Made by a program: the position numbers and the translations under genes. Shown piece by piece: positions 1 through 6,455 of a stretch of 11,884 nt of DNA. The notes under the pieces are model-generated. The model was not told the DNA's origin. It saw only the letters and a program-made list of their open reading frames with translations, and searched no databases. Every line of letters starts with the position of its first letter. Within the stretch, counting starts at the first letter, position 1. Source of the stretch: Bacillota bacterium (GTDB lineage Bacteria; Bacillota; Bacilli; Alicyclobacillales; SLC66); contig JAKADD010000035.1 of the NCBI GenBank assembly GCA_021820825.1, positions 1 to 11,884 on the forward strand, in the 5' to 3' direction.

Positions 1-533
1 ATAACGCAGTACAGCCTGATCTGATGGCTCTCGGCAAGATCATCGGCGGCGGACTGCCCATCGGCGCGTACGGCGGCGCACAGGCCATCATGGAGCAGGT
101 GTCGCCGCTTGGCCCCGCCTATCAGGCGGGAACAATGGCAGGCAACCCCGCATCCATTCGCGCAGGCATGGCCTGCCTCGATATCCTCGAACAGCCTGGC
201 GTGTACGAACGCCTCGCCGAAAAGGCGAAACGGCTGGAGGAGGGAATCCATGCCTCCGCTCTGGAATACGGAATCCCCCATAGCGTCAATCGCTATGGGG
301 GGGCCTTGACACTGTTTTTTGGCGATCATCCGGTGCGCAATTACGAAGCGGCAAAGCAGACAGACAGCGACCGTTTCGCGCATTTCTTCCATGCCATGCT
401 TCGGCGCGGCGTCTGTCTTGCCCCATCCAAATATGAAGCATGGTTTACGACACTCGCCCATGAAGACGCGGATATCGACTTCACACTGGAAGCAGTGCGC
501 GAGAGCATGCGCGAACTCGGCGCCGCCAGGTGA
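1..533 (+). CDS. hemL: glutamate-1-semialdehyde 2,1-aminomutase, C-terminal part
   Basis: The 5' end lies outside the window; the reading frame is open from base 3 (codons for NAVQPDL precede the first visible Met at 24) and ends at TGA 531-533. HemL is a PLP enzyme that converts glutamate-1-semialdehyde to 5-aminolevulinate in the C5 route of haem synthesis, in the cytoplasm. The sequence shows the family's active-site segment [16 protein letters not shown], whose Lys (codon 36-38) is the PLP Schiff-base lysine by homology. It is followed by the conserved QAGTMAGNP segment and a C-terminal [18 protein letters not shown] stretch typical of aminomutases. About 176 residues are present of the roughly 430 usual for the family. 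A related class III aminotransferase is possible, but the GKIIGGG and AGTMAGNP segments favour HemL. It is convergent with trxA. Confidence 0.93.
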   Translation, partial: NAVQPDLMALGKIIGGGLPIGAYGGAQAIMEQVSPLGPAYQAGTMAGNPASIRAGMACLDILEQPGVYERLAEKAKRLEEGIHASALEYGIPHSVNRYGGALTLFFGDHPVRNYEAAKQTDSDRFAHFFHAMLRRGVCLAPSKYEAWFTTLAHEDADIDFTLEAVRESMRELGAAR

Positions 534-586
534 TTCGCTGTGTCGTCAGACGGCACATTGCACAAGACTATCTATCAGTTCACACG

Positions 587-614
587 GCGGCGCCTGCCTA
601 GGCGCCGCTTTGAC
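587..614 (+). terminator. GC-rich hairpin between convergent hemL and trxA
   Basis: A perfect 8-bp stem, GCGGCGCC (587-594) and GGCGCCGC (601-608), encloses a 6-nt loop and is followed on the + strand by only three T before GACG. It lies 53 nt after the hemL stop and 71 nt beyond the trxA stop. The stem is strong but the T tract is poor, so it is a plausible weak or factor-assisted terminator for hemL. On the - strand no T run follows it, so it would serve trxA less well. The rest of 534-678 shows no gene. Confidence 0.5.
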
Positions 615-678
615 GCAGGCGACGCCCAAGCGCATGACACCGTGTCTGTCGCGATTCACGCCGAATAGCAATAGCCCC

Positions 679-1002
679 TTATCCGAACAGATCCGACAGT
701 TTCGCATTCAGTTGCGCTTTTGGCATGTACCCGACGATCTGCCTGACCACCGCTCCGCGCTTGAACACAAGCAACGTCGGGATGCTCATGATGCCAAACT
801 GGCTTGCCGTTTGCGGGTTATCATCCACATTCAGTTTGCCAGCCTTGAGTTTTCCCTTCAAATCGCCCGCCAACTCTTCGACAATGGGTGACAGCATCTT
901 GCACGGACCACACCAGGAAGCCCAAAAATCGATCAAAACGGGTTGCTCACCCTGAATGAACGAGGAAAACGACTGATCTGTCACTTCTTGCACATTAGCC
1001 AC
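679..1002 (-). CDS. trxA: thioredoxin
   Basis: A 107-residue protein with the classic thioredoxin fold order: the FWASWCGPCKMLSPIVEEL active-site helix with the redox CGPC pair near residues 31-34, then the strand and cis-Pro loop SIPTLLVFKRG, and the C-terminal helix. It is a cytoplasmic disulfide reductase that feeds electrons from thioredoxin reductase to ribonucleotide reductase, peroxiredoxins and other clients. The length is normal for the family. The start is a GTG (1002-1000), chosen because GGAGGT (1016-1011) sits 8 nt upstream and because the protein then begins MANVQEVTD, as in other thioredoxins. The gene follows the Nfu gene with only 22 nt between, so the two are probably co-transcribed, which makes functional sense because both act in thiol and Fe-S maintenance. 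Several trx paralogues are common, so whether this is the main one cannot be told here. Confidence 0.95.
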   Translation of the reverse strand: MANVQEVTDQSFSSFIQGEQPVLIDFWASWCGPCKMLSPIVEELAGDLKGKLKAGKLNVDDNPQTASQFGIMSIPTLLVFKRGAVVRQIVGYMPKAQLNAKLSDLFG

Positions 1003-1024
1003 CCAAGAGCACCTCCAGAGAAAT

Positions 1025-1243
1025 TTAAACTGCTATCACATCGACGATTTCCGGTACGGATTGTTTGATGGCTCGTTCCAGGCCCATCTTGAGTGTCATG
1101 GTCGACATGGGGCAGCCGCTGCAGGCGCCGCTCAAATGCACTGTGACTATACCGCCGAGGACGCTCACCAACTCGACATCCCCACCGTCTGACTGCAGAG
1201 CCGGACGAAGGCGATCGATCACTTCTTCAACCTGTTCAAACAT
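1025..1243 (-). CDS. Nfu-type Fe-S cluster scaffold/carrier protein
   Basis: I place the start at ATG 1243, giving 72 residues (MFEQVEEVIDRLRPALQSDGG onward). The frame stays open 21 codons further upstream, but ATG 1243 has a GAGGAG ribosome binding site about 9 nt upstream and matches the usual N-terminus of stand-alone NifU C-terminal domain proteins. The diagnostic pieces are LRPALQSDGGDVELV and the cluster-binding CSGCPMS motif (CxxC), followed by the T-LK-G-E helix. Such proteins bind and hand on [4Fe-4S] clusters as dimers in the cytoplasm. Bacillota homologues (YutI-like) are about this size. The protein leads a likely two-gene unit with trxA (22-nt gap), with a candidate promoter at 1275-1283. 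Confidence 0.92.
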   Translation of the reverse strand: MFEQVEEVIDRLRPALQSDGGDVELVSVLGGIVTVHLSGACSGCPMSTMTLKMGLERAIKQSVPEIVDVIAV

Positions 1244-1274
1244 CCACTCGCACTCCTCTCCGTCTCTCACCCTC

Positions 1275-1283
1275 AGTATAACA
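1275..1283 (-). promoter_or_regulatory. extended -10 promoter candidate for the nfu-trxA unit
   Basis: Read on the - strand, TGT-TATACT forms an extended -10 element (TGn plus a five-of-six match to TATAAT). It places the predicted transcript start near 1268, about 25 nt before the nfu ATG. No good -35 hexamer lies 16-18 nt upstream, which is tolerated with extended -10 promoters. A TTGACT lies only 7 nt upstream and is wrongly spaced. The 94-nt gap to the upstream gene is consistent with an independent promoter. Confidence 0.45.
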
Positions 1284-1337
1284 AATGAGTCAAACCAGAG
1301 TCGCATTGCGCATCATTATATATACGGAGCCGCGATT

Positions 1338-2348
1338 CTACTGTCCGCCGCCCAGAACTGCCAGAATATCTTCGTAGGTCGTTTCGCCATCGAAAAAGAT
1401 GACCAGATACCCCTCCCTGCCAGAGACAATCCGGGATACAGGCGCCATGGCAATCATCCCTTCAACGCCGCGCACCATAAATTCCCGCGTCTCCGTCAAA
1501 CCAACCACTTCTGCCGTCCGCGCAGCGTGACCCGCCAGGGTCGCAAACATGGCGATGACGCTGTCGTCGTACGGCTGATCGCTTGCCAGAACATAGCCAT
1601 CAGGATGAACCGTCAGCCATCCGATGACGCGCGGATCGTCCAGTTTCTGGAGAAAGGATTCTGGAAACCCTGCATCGCCATTGCTGTGGTCCGCCAATGT
1701 TTCGTAGGCTGACCTGCGCAGGATGTGGTCTTCGTCCAGAATCTCATCAGCGCCGTCCATTTCCTCCCGGCCCAATACGAGAGGCGCCGACTGTTCCGCG
1801 AAGTCAGCATAAACGTGCGAGCGATCGTAAGCGTGAGAACGCTGAAACTCGTCCGTGACGCGCGCGCGCAGTGCCTGGTCCGCTTCATAGGGTTGATCCA
1901 GAGGCGCCGCTTTCTCCAGCACCAGTTCGTTTGCGAATCCAGTTTGCACAGGAGCAAAAGGAACGGCGGACTCTGCATCTGACTGTGCGCCTGCTGTCGG
2001 CGCGGCGGACTCCGCATCTGACTGTGCGCCTGCTGTCGGCGCGGCGGACTCCGCATCTGGCTGTGCGCCTGCCGTCGGCGCGGCGGACTCCGCATCTGGC
2101 TGTGCGCCTGCCGTCGGCGCGGCGGACTCCAGTTGCGTTACGGCTCTGTCTGCCACCGCTGTTTGCGGTGGTGAAGAAACCGCTTTTGCTGTCTCACCGC
2201 CGGTTGCTCCCAAAGACTCCTCTGTTATCTTCAAGCGGCGTCGTTCTGTCTGTTTCTGTAGTTGCTTCACGTTCCACAGAACCAGTAAAACGATCACGAC
2301 GAGTACGAGCGCACCCGCGCCCAGCCAATACAGATCAGTGACGTTCAT
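1338..2348 (-). CDS. membrane-anchored protein with tandem repeat and Roadblock/LC7-like domain
   Basis: 336 residues from ATG 2348, chosen over an in-frame GTG at 2387 because GGAG lies 8 nt upstream of the ATG and the protein then starts just before its single membrane segment. Order of parts: transmembrane helix at about residues 7-28 (LGAGALVLVVIVLLVLW); a basic, Gln/Lys/Arg-rich stretch; four 13-residue repeats of the type AESAAPTAGAQ-S/P-D with a degenerate fifth (about 73-127); an acidic linker; and a C-terminal domain (about 236-332) with the pattern IGWLTVHPDGYVLAS...FATLAGHAARTAEVVGL...MIAMAPVS...YLVIFF. That pattern resembles Roadblock/LC7 proteins, small alpha/beta modules that bind or regulate small GTPases such as MglA. 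The assignment is by eye and tentative. The N-out/C-in or reverse orientation is not certain, though the basic flank after the helix suggests a cytoplasmic C-terminus. No partner GTPase is visible in the window. Confidence 0.72.
   Translation of the reverse strand: MNVTDLYWLGAGALVLVVIVLLVLWNVKQLQKQTERRRLKITEESLGATGGETAKAVSSPPQTAVADRAVTQLESAAPTAGAQPDAESAAPTAGAQPDAESAAPTAGAQSDAESAAPTAGAQSDAESAVPFAPVQTGFANELVLEKAAPLDQPYEADQALRARVTDEFQRSHAYDRSHVYADFAEQSAPLVLGREEMDGADEILDEDHILRRSAYETLADHSNGDAGFPESFLQKLDDPRVIGWLTVHPDGYVLASDQPYDDSVIAMFATLAGHAARTAEVVGLTETREFMVRGVEGMIAMAPVSRIVSGREGYLVIFFDGETTYEDILAVLGGGQ
1966..2130 (-). repeat. 39-bp in-frame tandem repeat, about 4.2 copies
   Basis: Four consecutive 39-bp units (1975-2013, 2014-2052, 2053-2091, 2092-2130), with a 9-bp partial unit at 1966-1974, differ at only a few positions (for example GCATCTGA against GCATCTGG, and GCTGTC against GCCGTC). 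Each encodes 13 residues rich in Ala, Ser, Pro and Gly, forming a flexible linker between the membrane helix and the C-terminal domain of its host protein. Because 39 is a multiple of 3, all frames through it stay open, which creates long spurious ORFs on both strands. Units 1 and 2 share one set of variants and units 3 and 4 another, indicating recent duplication. Confidence 0.95.
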
Positions 2349-2413
2349 CCGCTCCACTCCGTTTGTGAGGACAGTAATTCGCCACACGCATGTTTACCGT
2401 CTCCATTCTCCAT
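2345..2413 (-). CDS. possible 22-codon leader ORF overlapping the next start codon
   Basis: Starting at ATG 2413, a 22-residue frame ends in TGA 2347-2345, which overlaps the ATG of the Roadblock-like gene in an ATGA arrangement. An AAGGTG lies 9 nt upstream of the leader ATG and could act as ribosome binding site. The peptide resembles nothing I know, and a chance ORF of this length is not rare. The precise stop/start overlap is the only reason to list it; if translated, it would couple translation to the downstream gene. Confidence 0.2.
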   Translation of the reverse strand: MENGDGKHACGELLSSQTEWSG

Positions 2414-2445
2414 TCTCCCCTTCACCTTAACACAGCCTGCAAGCG

Positions 2446-2476
2446 CCTGCAAAATGGGTCTTGCAGGTCAGTTTTT
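2446..2476 (+). terminator. hairpin followed by T5 on the + strand, beyond the permease gene
   Basis: CCTGCAA (2446-2452) and TTGCAGG (2461-2467) form a perfect 7-bp stem with an 8-nt loop; on the + strand it is followed by TCAGTTTTT. A second CCTGCAA (2436-2442) is repeated 10 bp earlier. The T tract is on the strand opposite to the genes either side. It may end antisense transcripts, or act as a weak stem after the ABC operon, whose stop codon TGA (2478-2476) borders it. The 127-nt gap holds no convincing promoter for the gene at 1338-2348. Confidence 0.4.
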
Positions 2477-3414
2477 CAGCGCGCCAGCCAGCGTAACAAC
2501 CGCTTGCGCAACACGCCAAACGTTCCCGGCCGCAGCCGCCAGATACAGGAGACAAGGAGCAGCGCGCTCCCGCCAAGATACAGGTATAGAAAACTCACCC
2601 ATGAGGCCGTGCTTGACAGATCATGGGCCTGCACGACGCTGTACACCGATGACACGATCGATTGATGAAACACGGGACTTGTAAAACCCAAACTGGCCTC
2701 AAGACCCGCCTGCATGTAGATGGGATTCAGCGAATAACAGATCCCGCTCACCAAGCCCCAGAACGCCTGGTCGGGACTGTGATTTGCGATGTTGTCGAAC
2801 AGGTATCCCGCCACCGCCAGCCCCAGAAAAAGCGCAGCCACCGTGGCGTACGAAAAAACAGTACTCCAGCCTGTCCTGCGCAACCACGTCGACCAAAAGA
2901 TGCTGATGCTGGCAATGGCGCCGAGTGTCAGGATCTGCAGTCCAAACACAGCGAGCACCTGTGACGGAACAACACCGCCAAACAAAAATACGATACTGTA
3001 GAGCGGAAGCGTCATAACGATGAGCAACAGCAGAAATGAGATGGATGTGACGAATTTCGTGAATATAATCGCAGCCGGAGAGAGCGGCGTCGTCAGAAGC
3101 ACCGTCAGTGTCTGCCGTTCACGTTCGCCGCTGATGACCCCCGATGCAATCCCCGGAGTTACAAAAGAAATCATCGCCAGTTGCAGATATGAGAGAAACG
3201 TAAACAGATCCGCCGTTCGAGTTGGCTGAAGCAGCAATGTCTGACCCTGGACGTTGACATACATAAACACAAAAGCAACCGCGCCAATGATGAACAGGTA
3301 CAACGACAGTGCCAGCACCGTTCGCCCAGATCGCATTCTCTGCCGCAGTTCCTTGCGCAACAATGGATTATCCATCCACCAGACAAGACGTTGCCGTATC
3401 GCATCCACCAGCAT
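2476..3414 (-). CDS. ABC-2 type transporter permease
   Basis: A 312-residue integral membrane protein. It has a short amphipathic N-terminus with an NPLLRKELRQRMRSGRT segment, then a membrane helix (about 33-54), a second around 70-95, and the ABC-2 permease coupling motif SGERERQTLTVLLTTPLSP (about 94-112). Four further hydrophobic segments follow, giving about six helices overall, and the C-terminus is basic (RLRPGTFGVLRKRLLRW). The E-R-E-R-x-T...L-TP-S motif is a hallmark of the ABC-2 exporter family (NatB and GldF-like permeases). The start has GGAG 5 nt upstream and lies 11 nt after the ATPase stop, so the two are co-transcribed. It should pair with the ATPase to export an unknown substrate or to act on the cell surface. 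It is the last gene of the operon. Confidence 0.9.
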   Translation of the reverse strand: MLVDAIRQRLVWWMDNPLLRKELRQRMRSGRTVLALSLYLFIIGAVAFVFMYVNVQGQTLLLQPTRTADLFTFLSYLQLAMISFVTPGIASGVISGERERQTLTVLLTTPLSPAAIIFTKFVTSISFLLLLIVMTLPLYSIVFLFGGVVPSQVLAVFGLQILTLGAIASISIFWSTWLRRTGWSTVFSYATVAALFLGLAVAGYLFDNIANHSPDQAFWGLVSGICYSLNPIYMQAGLEASLGFTSPVFHQSIVSSVYSVVQAHDLSSTASWVSFLYLYLGGSALLLVSCIWRLRPGTFGVLRKRLLRWLAR

Positions 3415-3425
3415 TCACACTCCGG

Positions 3426-4406
3426 CTACGCCATCTGGCCTGCCGCAGATTCTGCCAGCGTGCTTGCAGGCTGCTCCACGGCATGCTCATCGGACGTCAG
3501 ATGTAGAAACAGATCTTCCAGGCTGCCTCCGACTTCGCGAAATGACTTCAATTGATAGCCGCCCGCCGTCAGATCGAGAATGAGTTCCGCCTGATCCTGC
3601 TCCGTTCCCGAAAAGAGCAGGTCTACCCGCGTCTCTTCACAGGTCAACACTTCAGAAACAAAGCGGTGCCGAGCGAGTGTGTCGGCCATCGCCAGACCCC
3701 CCGCAAGCACTTCAACGCAAATCTGGCGATGGCCATTCGCCCGCGCGGTCACCACCTCGACTGAGGCGCAGGCGACGAGCGCGCCGTGCTTGATGATGCC
3801 AATTTCATCGCACATGTCCGCCAGTTCGGGCAGAATATGCGAACTGATCAGGACGGTTTTGCCGCGCTGACGCAACCCCTTGATAATCTCGCGCATTTCA
3901 ATGCGCGACCGAGGATCGAGTCCTGAAGCAGGCTCGTCCAGAATCAGCACAGGCGGATCGTGCATCAGGCAGCGTGCGAGACCAAGACGCTGTTGCATGC
4001 CGCGTGAAAGCGCGTTGACATAAGCGTCCGCCCTATCCTCAAGGCTGACCATGTTAAGGAGTTCCTTAGTGCGCTCTTCGATCAGGGCCGTCTCCACTCC
4101 ATAGGCGGTTCCATAAAAGGCAAGATATTCGCGCACGCTGAGATCATCATATACTCCGAACACATCCGGCATGTACCCGATCAATCGGCGCACCGCCGCT
4201 GGCTCCGTTGTCACTTCCGCAGAGCCCACAAATGCTCTCCCGGAAGTCGGCAACATCAAAGTGGCTAAAATAGACAATGTGGTCGTCTTGCCCGCTCCAT
4301 TTTCACCGACAAACCCAAACACCGTACCCGCCCTGACATCCAGGTTGAGGTCGCGGACAGCGTCGGTCTTCCCGTACCGCTTGCACAGATTTTCCGTTGT
4401 GATCAT
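3426..4406 (-). CDS. ABC transporter ATP-binding protein (ABC-2 exporter type)
   Basis: 326 residues from ATG 4406, which has AGGA 8 nt upstream and gives the usual MITTENLCKRYG start. An in-frame ATG at 4421 overlaps the upstream stop in an ATGA pattern but has a weak ribosome binding site. All nucleotide-binding motifs are present: Walker A GENGAGKTT, signature LSRGMQQRLGLARCL, Walker B VLILDEPASGLDP, and H-loop SSHIL. In the Q-loop position the sequence reads GYMPDVFGVYDDL, with Asp where Gln is usual, a variant seen in one branch of ABC-2 ATPases. The last ~100 residues form the extra C-terminal domain common in this branch (DLTAGGYQLKSFREVGGSLEDLFLHLT). It energises the permease encoded just downstream. 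Substrate unknown. Confidence 0.95.
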   Translation of the reverse strand: MITTENLCKRYGKTDAVRDLNLDVRAGTVFGFVGENGAGKTTTLSILATLMLPTSGRAFVGSAEVTTEPAAVRRLIGYMPDVFGVYDDLSVREYLAFYGTAYGVETALIEERTKELLNMVSLEDRADAYVNALSRGMQQRLGLARCLMHDPPVLILDEPASGLDPRSRIEMREIIKGLRQRGKTVLISSHILPELADMCDEIGIIKHGALVACASVEVVTARANGHRQICVEVLAGGLAMADTLARHRFVSEVLTCEETRVDLLFSGTEQDQAELILDLTAGGYQLKSFREVGGSLEDLFLHLTSDEHAVEQPASTLAESAAGQMA

Positions 4407-4417
4407 AGACCCATTCC

Positions 4418-6370
4418 TCATTCCAAAACAGGGGTGACAGGAAGCACTTGTCTGATCATCCACTGCGGCGTCGCAGGCAACACTGTGCCCTCCGGACTGA
4501 ATACAGGCGGTTCCGTGTGCGTCCAGGCGATGAAAATCACGTTGCCCTGCGGGGGGGCAGCGGTCACAAAACTCGGAACACTGTCATACAGGGATCTTCC
4601 AACCCCATATGACGCGCTGCTGAGCGCGGCGGCAATCTGCCCGGCAAGTGAACCCCGCGGCGGTGTTTTTCGCAACTCGGCGTCCACGCTGATCGTCTCC
4701 CCACGCTTGATGGGTCCGAGCATCACGACCTGTCCCCGGTCAATCAGCGCGGCGCCAGTCAGATTGACACTCGTATCATTGACCAGATAACCCGCCAGCG
4801 AACGCAACGAAGTGTATAGCGCGCCTTGCACCGAACCAAAGCGCCGGGCGTCATGCACCGCGTATACGAACCGACCGCCCCAGGCGGGTACGGCGTTAAA
4901 TGACGACACATTCCCCCGCGCTGTGAACTCGACCCGCGCGTCGCCGCGTGTCGCTGCGACTCCCTCGGCAAGCGGAACACTCCATGTCGACGGCGGAGTC
5001 GTGACCGTATAGGAGCGAGTCTGCGGAGACATGAGCGCTTCGACCCCGACCACCTGCGCCAGATTGGCGTCCACGATATCGACCAGCCCCACACTCTGCG
5101 TCAACAGACCGTTTGGACGCTGTAACACGCCAAGTCCATAGATCGCGGCGGCCAAAACAATCGACATCATCGGCAGTACAGCCCACGCCCACTCGTTTTT
5201 GCGACGGCGTCTGAGCAAAACGTAGAGCGCCGGTCCACAAATAAATGTATATACACCAAAAACCACTTCCCAAATCCAGAGCGGCGGCGCGTGTAACTGC
5301 GGAAACTGTTCAGCGGCTCCAACCAGCGACAACATGCCGGCCGGGCCAAAAAGATCCGCTTTCGCGGTGAGCACGGAACCATGAACGGCATGCAGGATGC
5401 CCTCCCACAACATGGCGTTCCCCGCCCACGAAACTAGGGAGGACGAGGCGGCGTCAAAGCCCGCGTAAACGATCTCGCCTCGCCCGAGAGTCCGATCCGC
5501 GACAAGCGCGTTGGCACGATTGCCAATCAGCACAGTCGCATCCTTGCTGGCTGTTCCATACAGCAGCGCCAGACTTCCGTGCGCTGGCTGGGTGCCCGCA
5601 AAGTTTGCCAGAGAAGCGCCTGACTGGTCAAGAACAATCGCCCCAGATACAGGCGTATAGGCCGAAAATCCGCCAATCTGCCCTGCGTTTGGCTGCTCTC
5701 CGCCAAATATCAGAATTCCACCAGAGCGCACCCATGCAAGAACAGCGTGTACCTGAGCCGATGTCAACTCTGCGGCCACCGCTCCGTCGAGATACAGATA
5801 GCTCAGACTCTGCAGCAATTGCAACGACTGCGGCAACGACTGCGGGCGAATAAAAGCGGTCACAAGCTCAGACGAACCGTTGGCAGAGGAAACGCCTGCC
5901 AAAAACTGCACCACCTGAGGCTGCGTGCTGACAACGCCCGCGATATCGGAACCATTAACAGCCACTCCGATTAGTCGAATCTGCGCCGCTGTCTGACCCT
6001 GCACCACAAGTCTGAGCACACCGCCGCGCTGAAGGAGACGCCCCGGCAAGCCTATGAAAACCGCCGTCGACACACCCGTTCCAGCAGGCATTTTCACCGG
6101 CCAGATGAGTTTCCCGTCATACGGGAGCTTGCCAGACACTCCGTATACGAGCGAGCCCGACAGCGCCCGTGATCCGGAATGCACCAGCGTCACACGCACA
6201 GGCGCCCAGACACTGGGATCAAAATAACTTTGGAAACCGACATTGACGCTCATGCTCACGCTGCTGGCAGCGACGGTGCGATACACAGGAAGGGAGCAAA
6301 AAAACAGTCCCACCAGCAGAGTCGCCAGCACGACGCGCCACCGTCCGGTTTTACGATGACAGGCGGTCAT
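4418..6370 (-). CDS. secreted/membrane-anchored protein of unknown function, ABC-operon partner
   Basis: 650 residues from ATG 6370, preferred because AGGA lies 8 nt upstream and the protein then begins with a signal peptide (basic TACHRKTGRWR, hydrophobic VVLATLLVGLFFCSL, then VAASS). Two membrane helices occur at about 362-383 and 390-412, separated by the basic loop LLRRRRKNEW, which should face the cytoplasm. Outside are therefore an N-terminal domain of about 320 residues and a C-terminal one of about 235. The N-terminal domain contains LTSAQVHAVLAWVRSGGILIFGG, the look of a glutamine-amidotransferase-like fold as in surface proteins that accompany ABC-2 exporters, but I see no catalytic Cys/His set. 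The gene precedes the ATPase with 11 nt between stop and chosen start. I do not recognise the family; a role in substrate handling or assembly on the outer face is inference. Confidence 0.8.
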   Translation of the reverse strand: MTACHRKTGRWRVVLATLLVGLFFCSLPVYRTVAASSVSMSVNVGFQSYFDPSVWAPVRVTLVHSGSRALSGSLVYGVSGKLPYDGKLIWPVKMPAGTGVSTAVFIGLPGRLLQRGGVLRLVVQGQTAAQIRLIGVAVNGSDIAGVVSTQPQVVQFLAGVSSANGSSELVTAFIRPQSLPQSLQLLQSLSYLYLDGAVAAELTSAQVHAVLAWVRSGGILIFGGEQPNAGQIGGFSAYTPVSGAIVLDQSGASLANFAGTQPAHGSLALLYGTASKDATVLIGNRANALVADRTLGRGEIVYAGFDAASSSLVSWAGNAMLWEGILHAVHGSVLTAKADLFGPAGMLSLVGAAEQFPQLHAPPLWIWEVVFGVYTFICGPALYVLLRRRRKNEWAWAVLPMMSIVLAAAIYGLGVLQRPNGLLTQSVGLVDIVDANLAQVVGVEALMSPQTRSYTVTTPPSTWSVPLAEGVAATRGDARVEFTARGNVSSFNAVPAWGGRFVYAVHDARRFGSVQGALYTSLRSLAGYLVNDTSVNLTGAALIDRGQVVMLGPIKRGETISVDAELRKTPPRGSLAGQIAAALSSASYGVGRSLYDSVPSFVTAAPPQGNVIFIAWTHTEPPVFSPEGTVLPATPQWMIRQVLPVTPVLE

Positions 6371-6406
6371 TCCGTCATTCCTTATCTGAAGCCAACTTTT
6401 ACACCT

Positions 6407-6415
6407 ATTGTAGCA
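6407..6415 (-). promoter_or_regulatory. extended -10 promoter candidate for the 650-residue-protein/ABC operon
   Basis: On the - strand TGC-TACAAT is an extended -10 box, with TACAAT a five-of-six match to TATAAT. It predicts a transcript start near 6400, about 30 nt before ATG 6370. No clear -35 is present at 16-18 nt. It sits in the 85-nt gap after the mmpL stop, so the ABC operon may be read both from here and by read-through. I see no clear terminator after mmpL. Confidence 0.4.
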
Positions 6416-6455
6416 CGCGGGCCAGTTCCTTGCGAGCCGCCGTTTTGTGTATAGA

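Noticed and set aside
319..891. 190-codon + strand frame across the hemL end and trxA
   Set aside because: Overlaps two certain genes in other frames and resembles no protein; a shadow frame.
1265..1292. TTGACT upstream of nfu as a -35
   Set aside because: Only 7 nt separate it from TATACT, too short for a functional pair; the extended -10 alone is kept.
1966..2130. Possible CRISPR array
   Set aside because: Units are directly adjacent with no unique spacers, and they lie inside a coding frame.
1613..2341. Long open frames overlapping the repeat region on both strands (160 residues on -, 156 on +)
   Set aside because: They exist because the 39-bp unit is a multiple of three and keeps every frame open; their products are Arg/Pro-rich low-complexity, and the membrane/Roadblock-like frame is the only sensible one.
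4421..4463. Upstream starts for the ABC ATPase (4463 or 4421)
   Set aside because: 4463 lies inside the upstream gene with no ribosome binding site; 4421 has only a weak GGA next to it, while 4406 has AGGA at 8 nt and the typical N-terminus.
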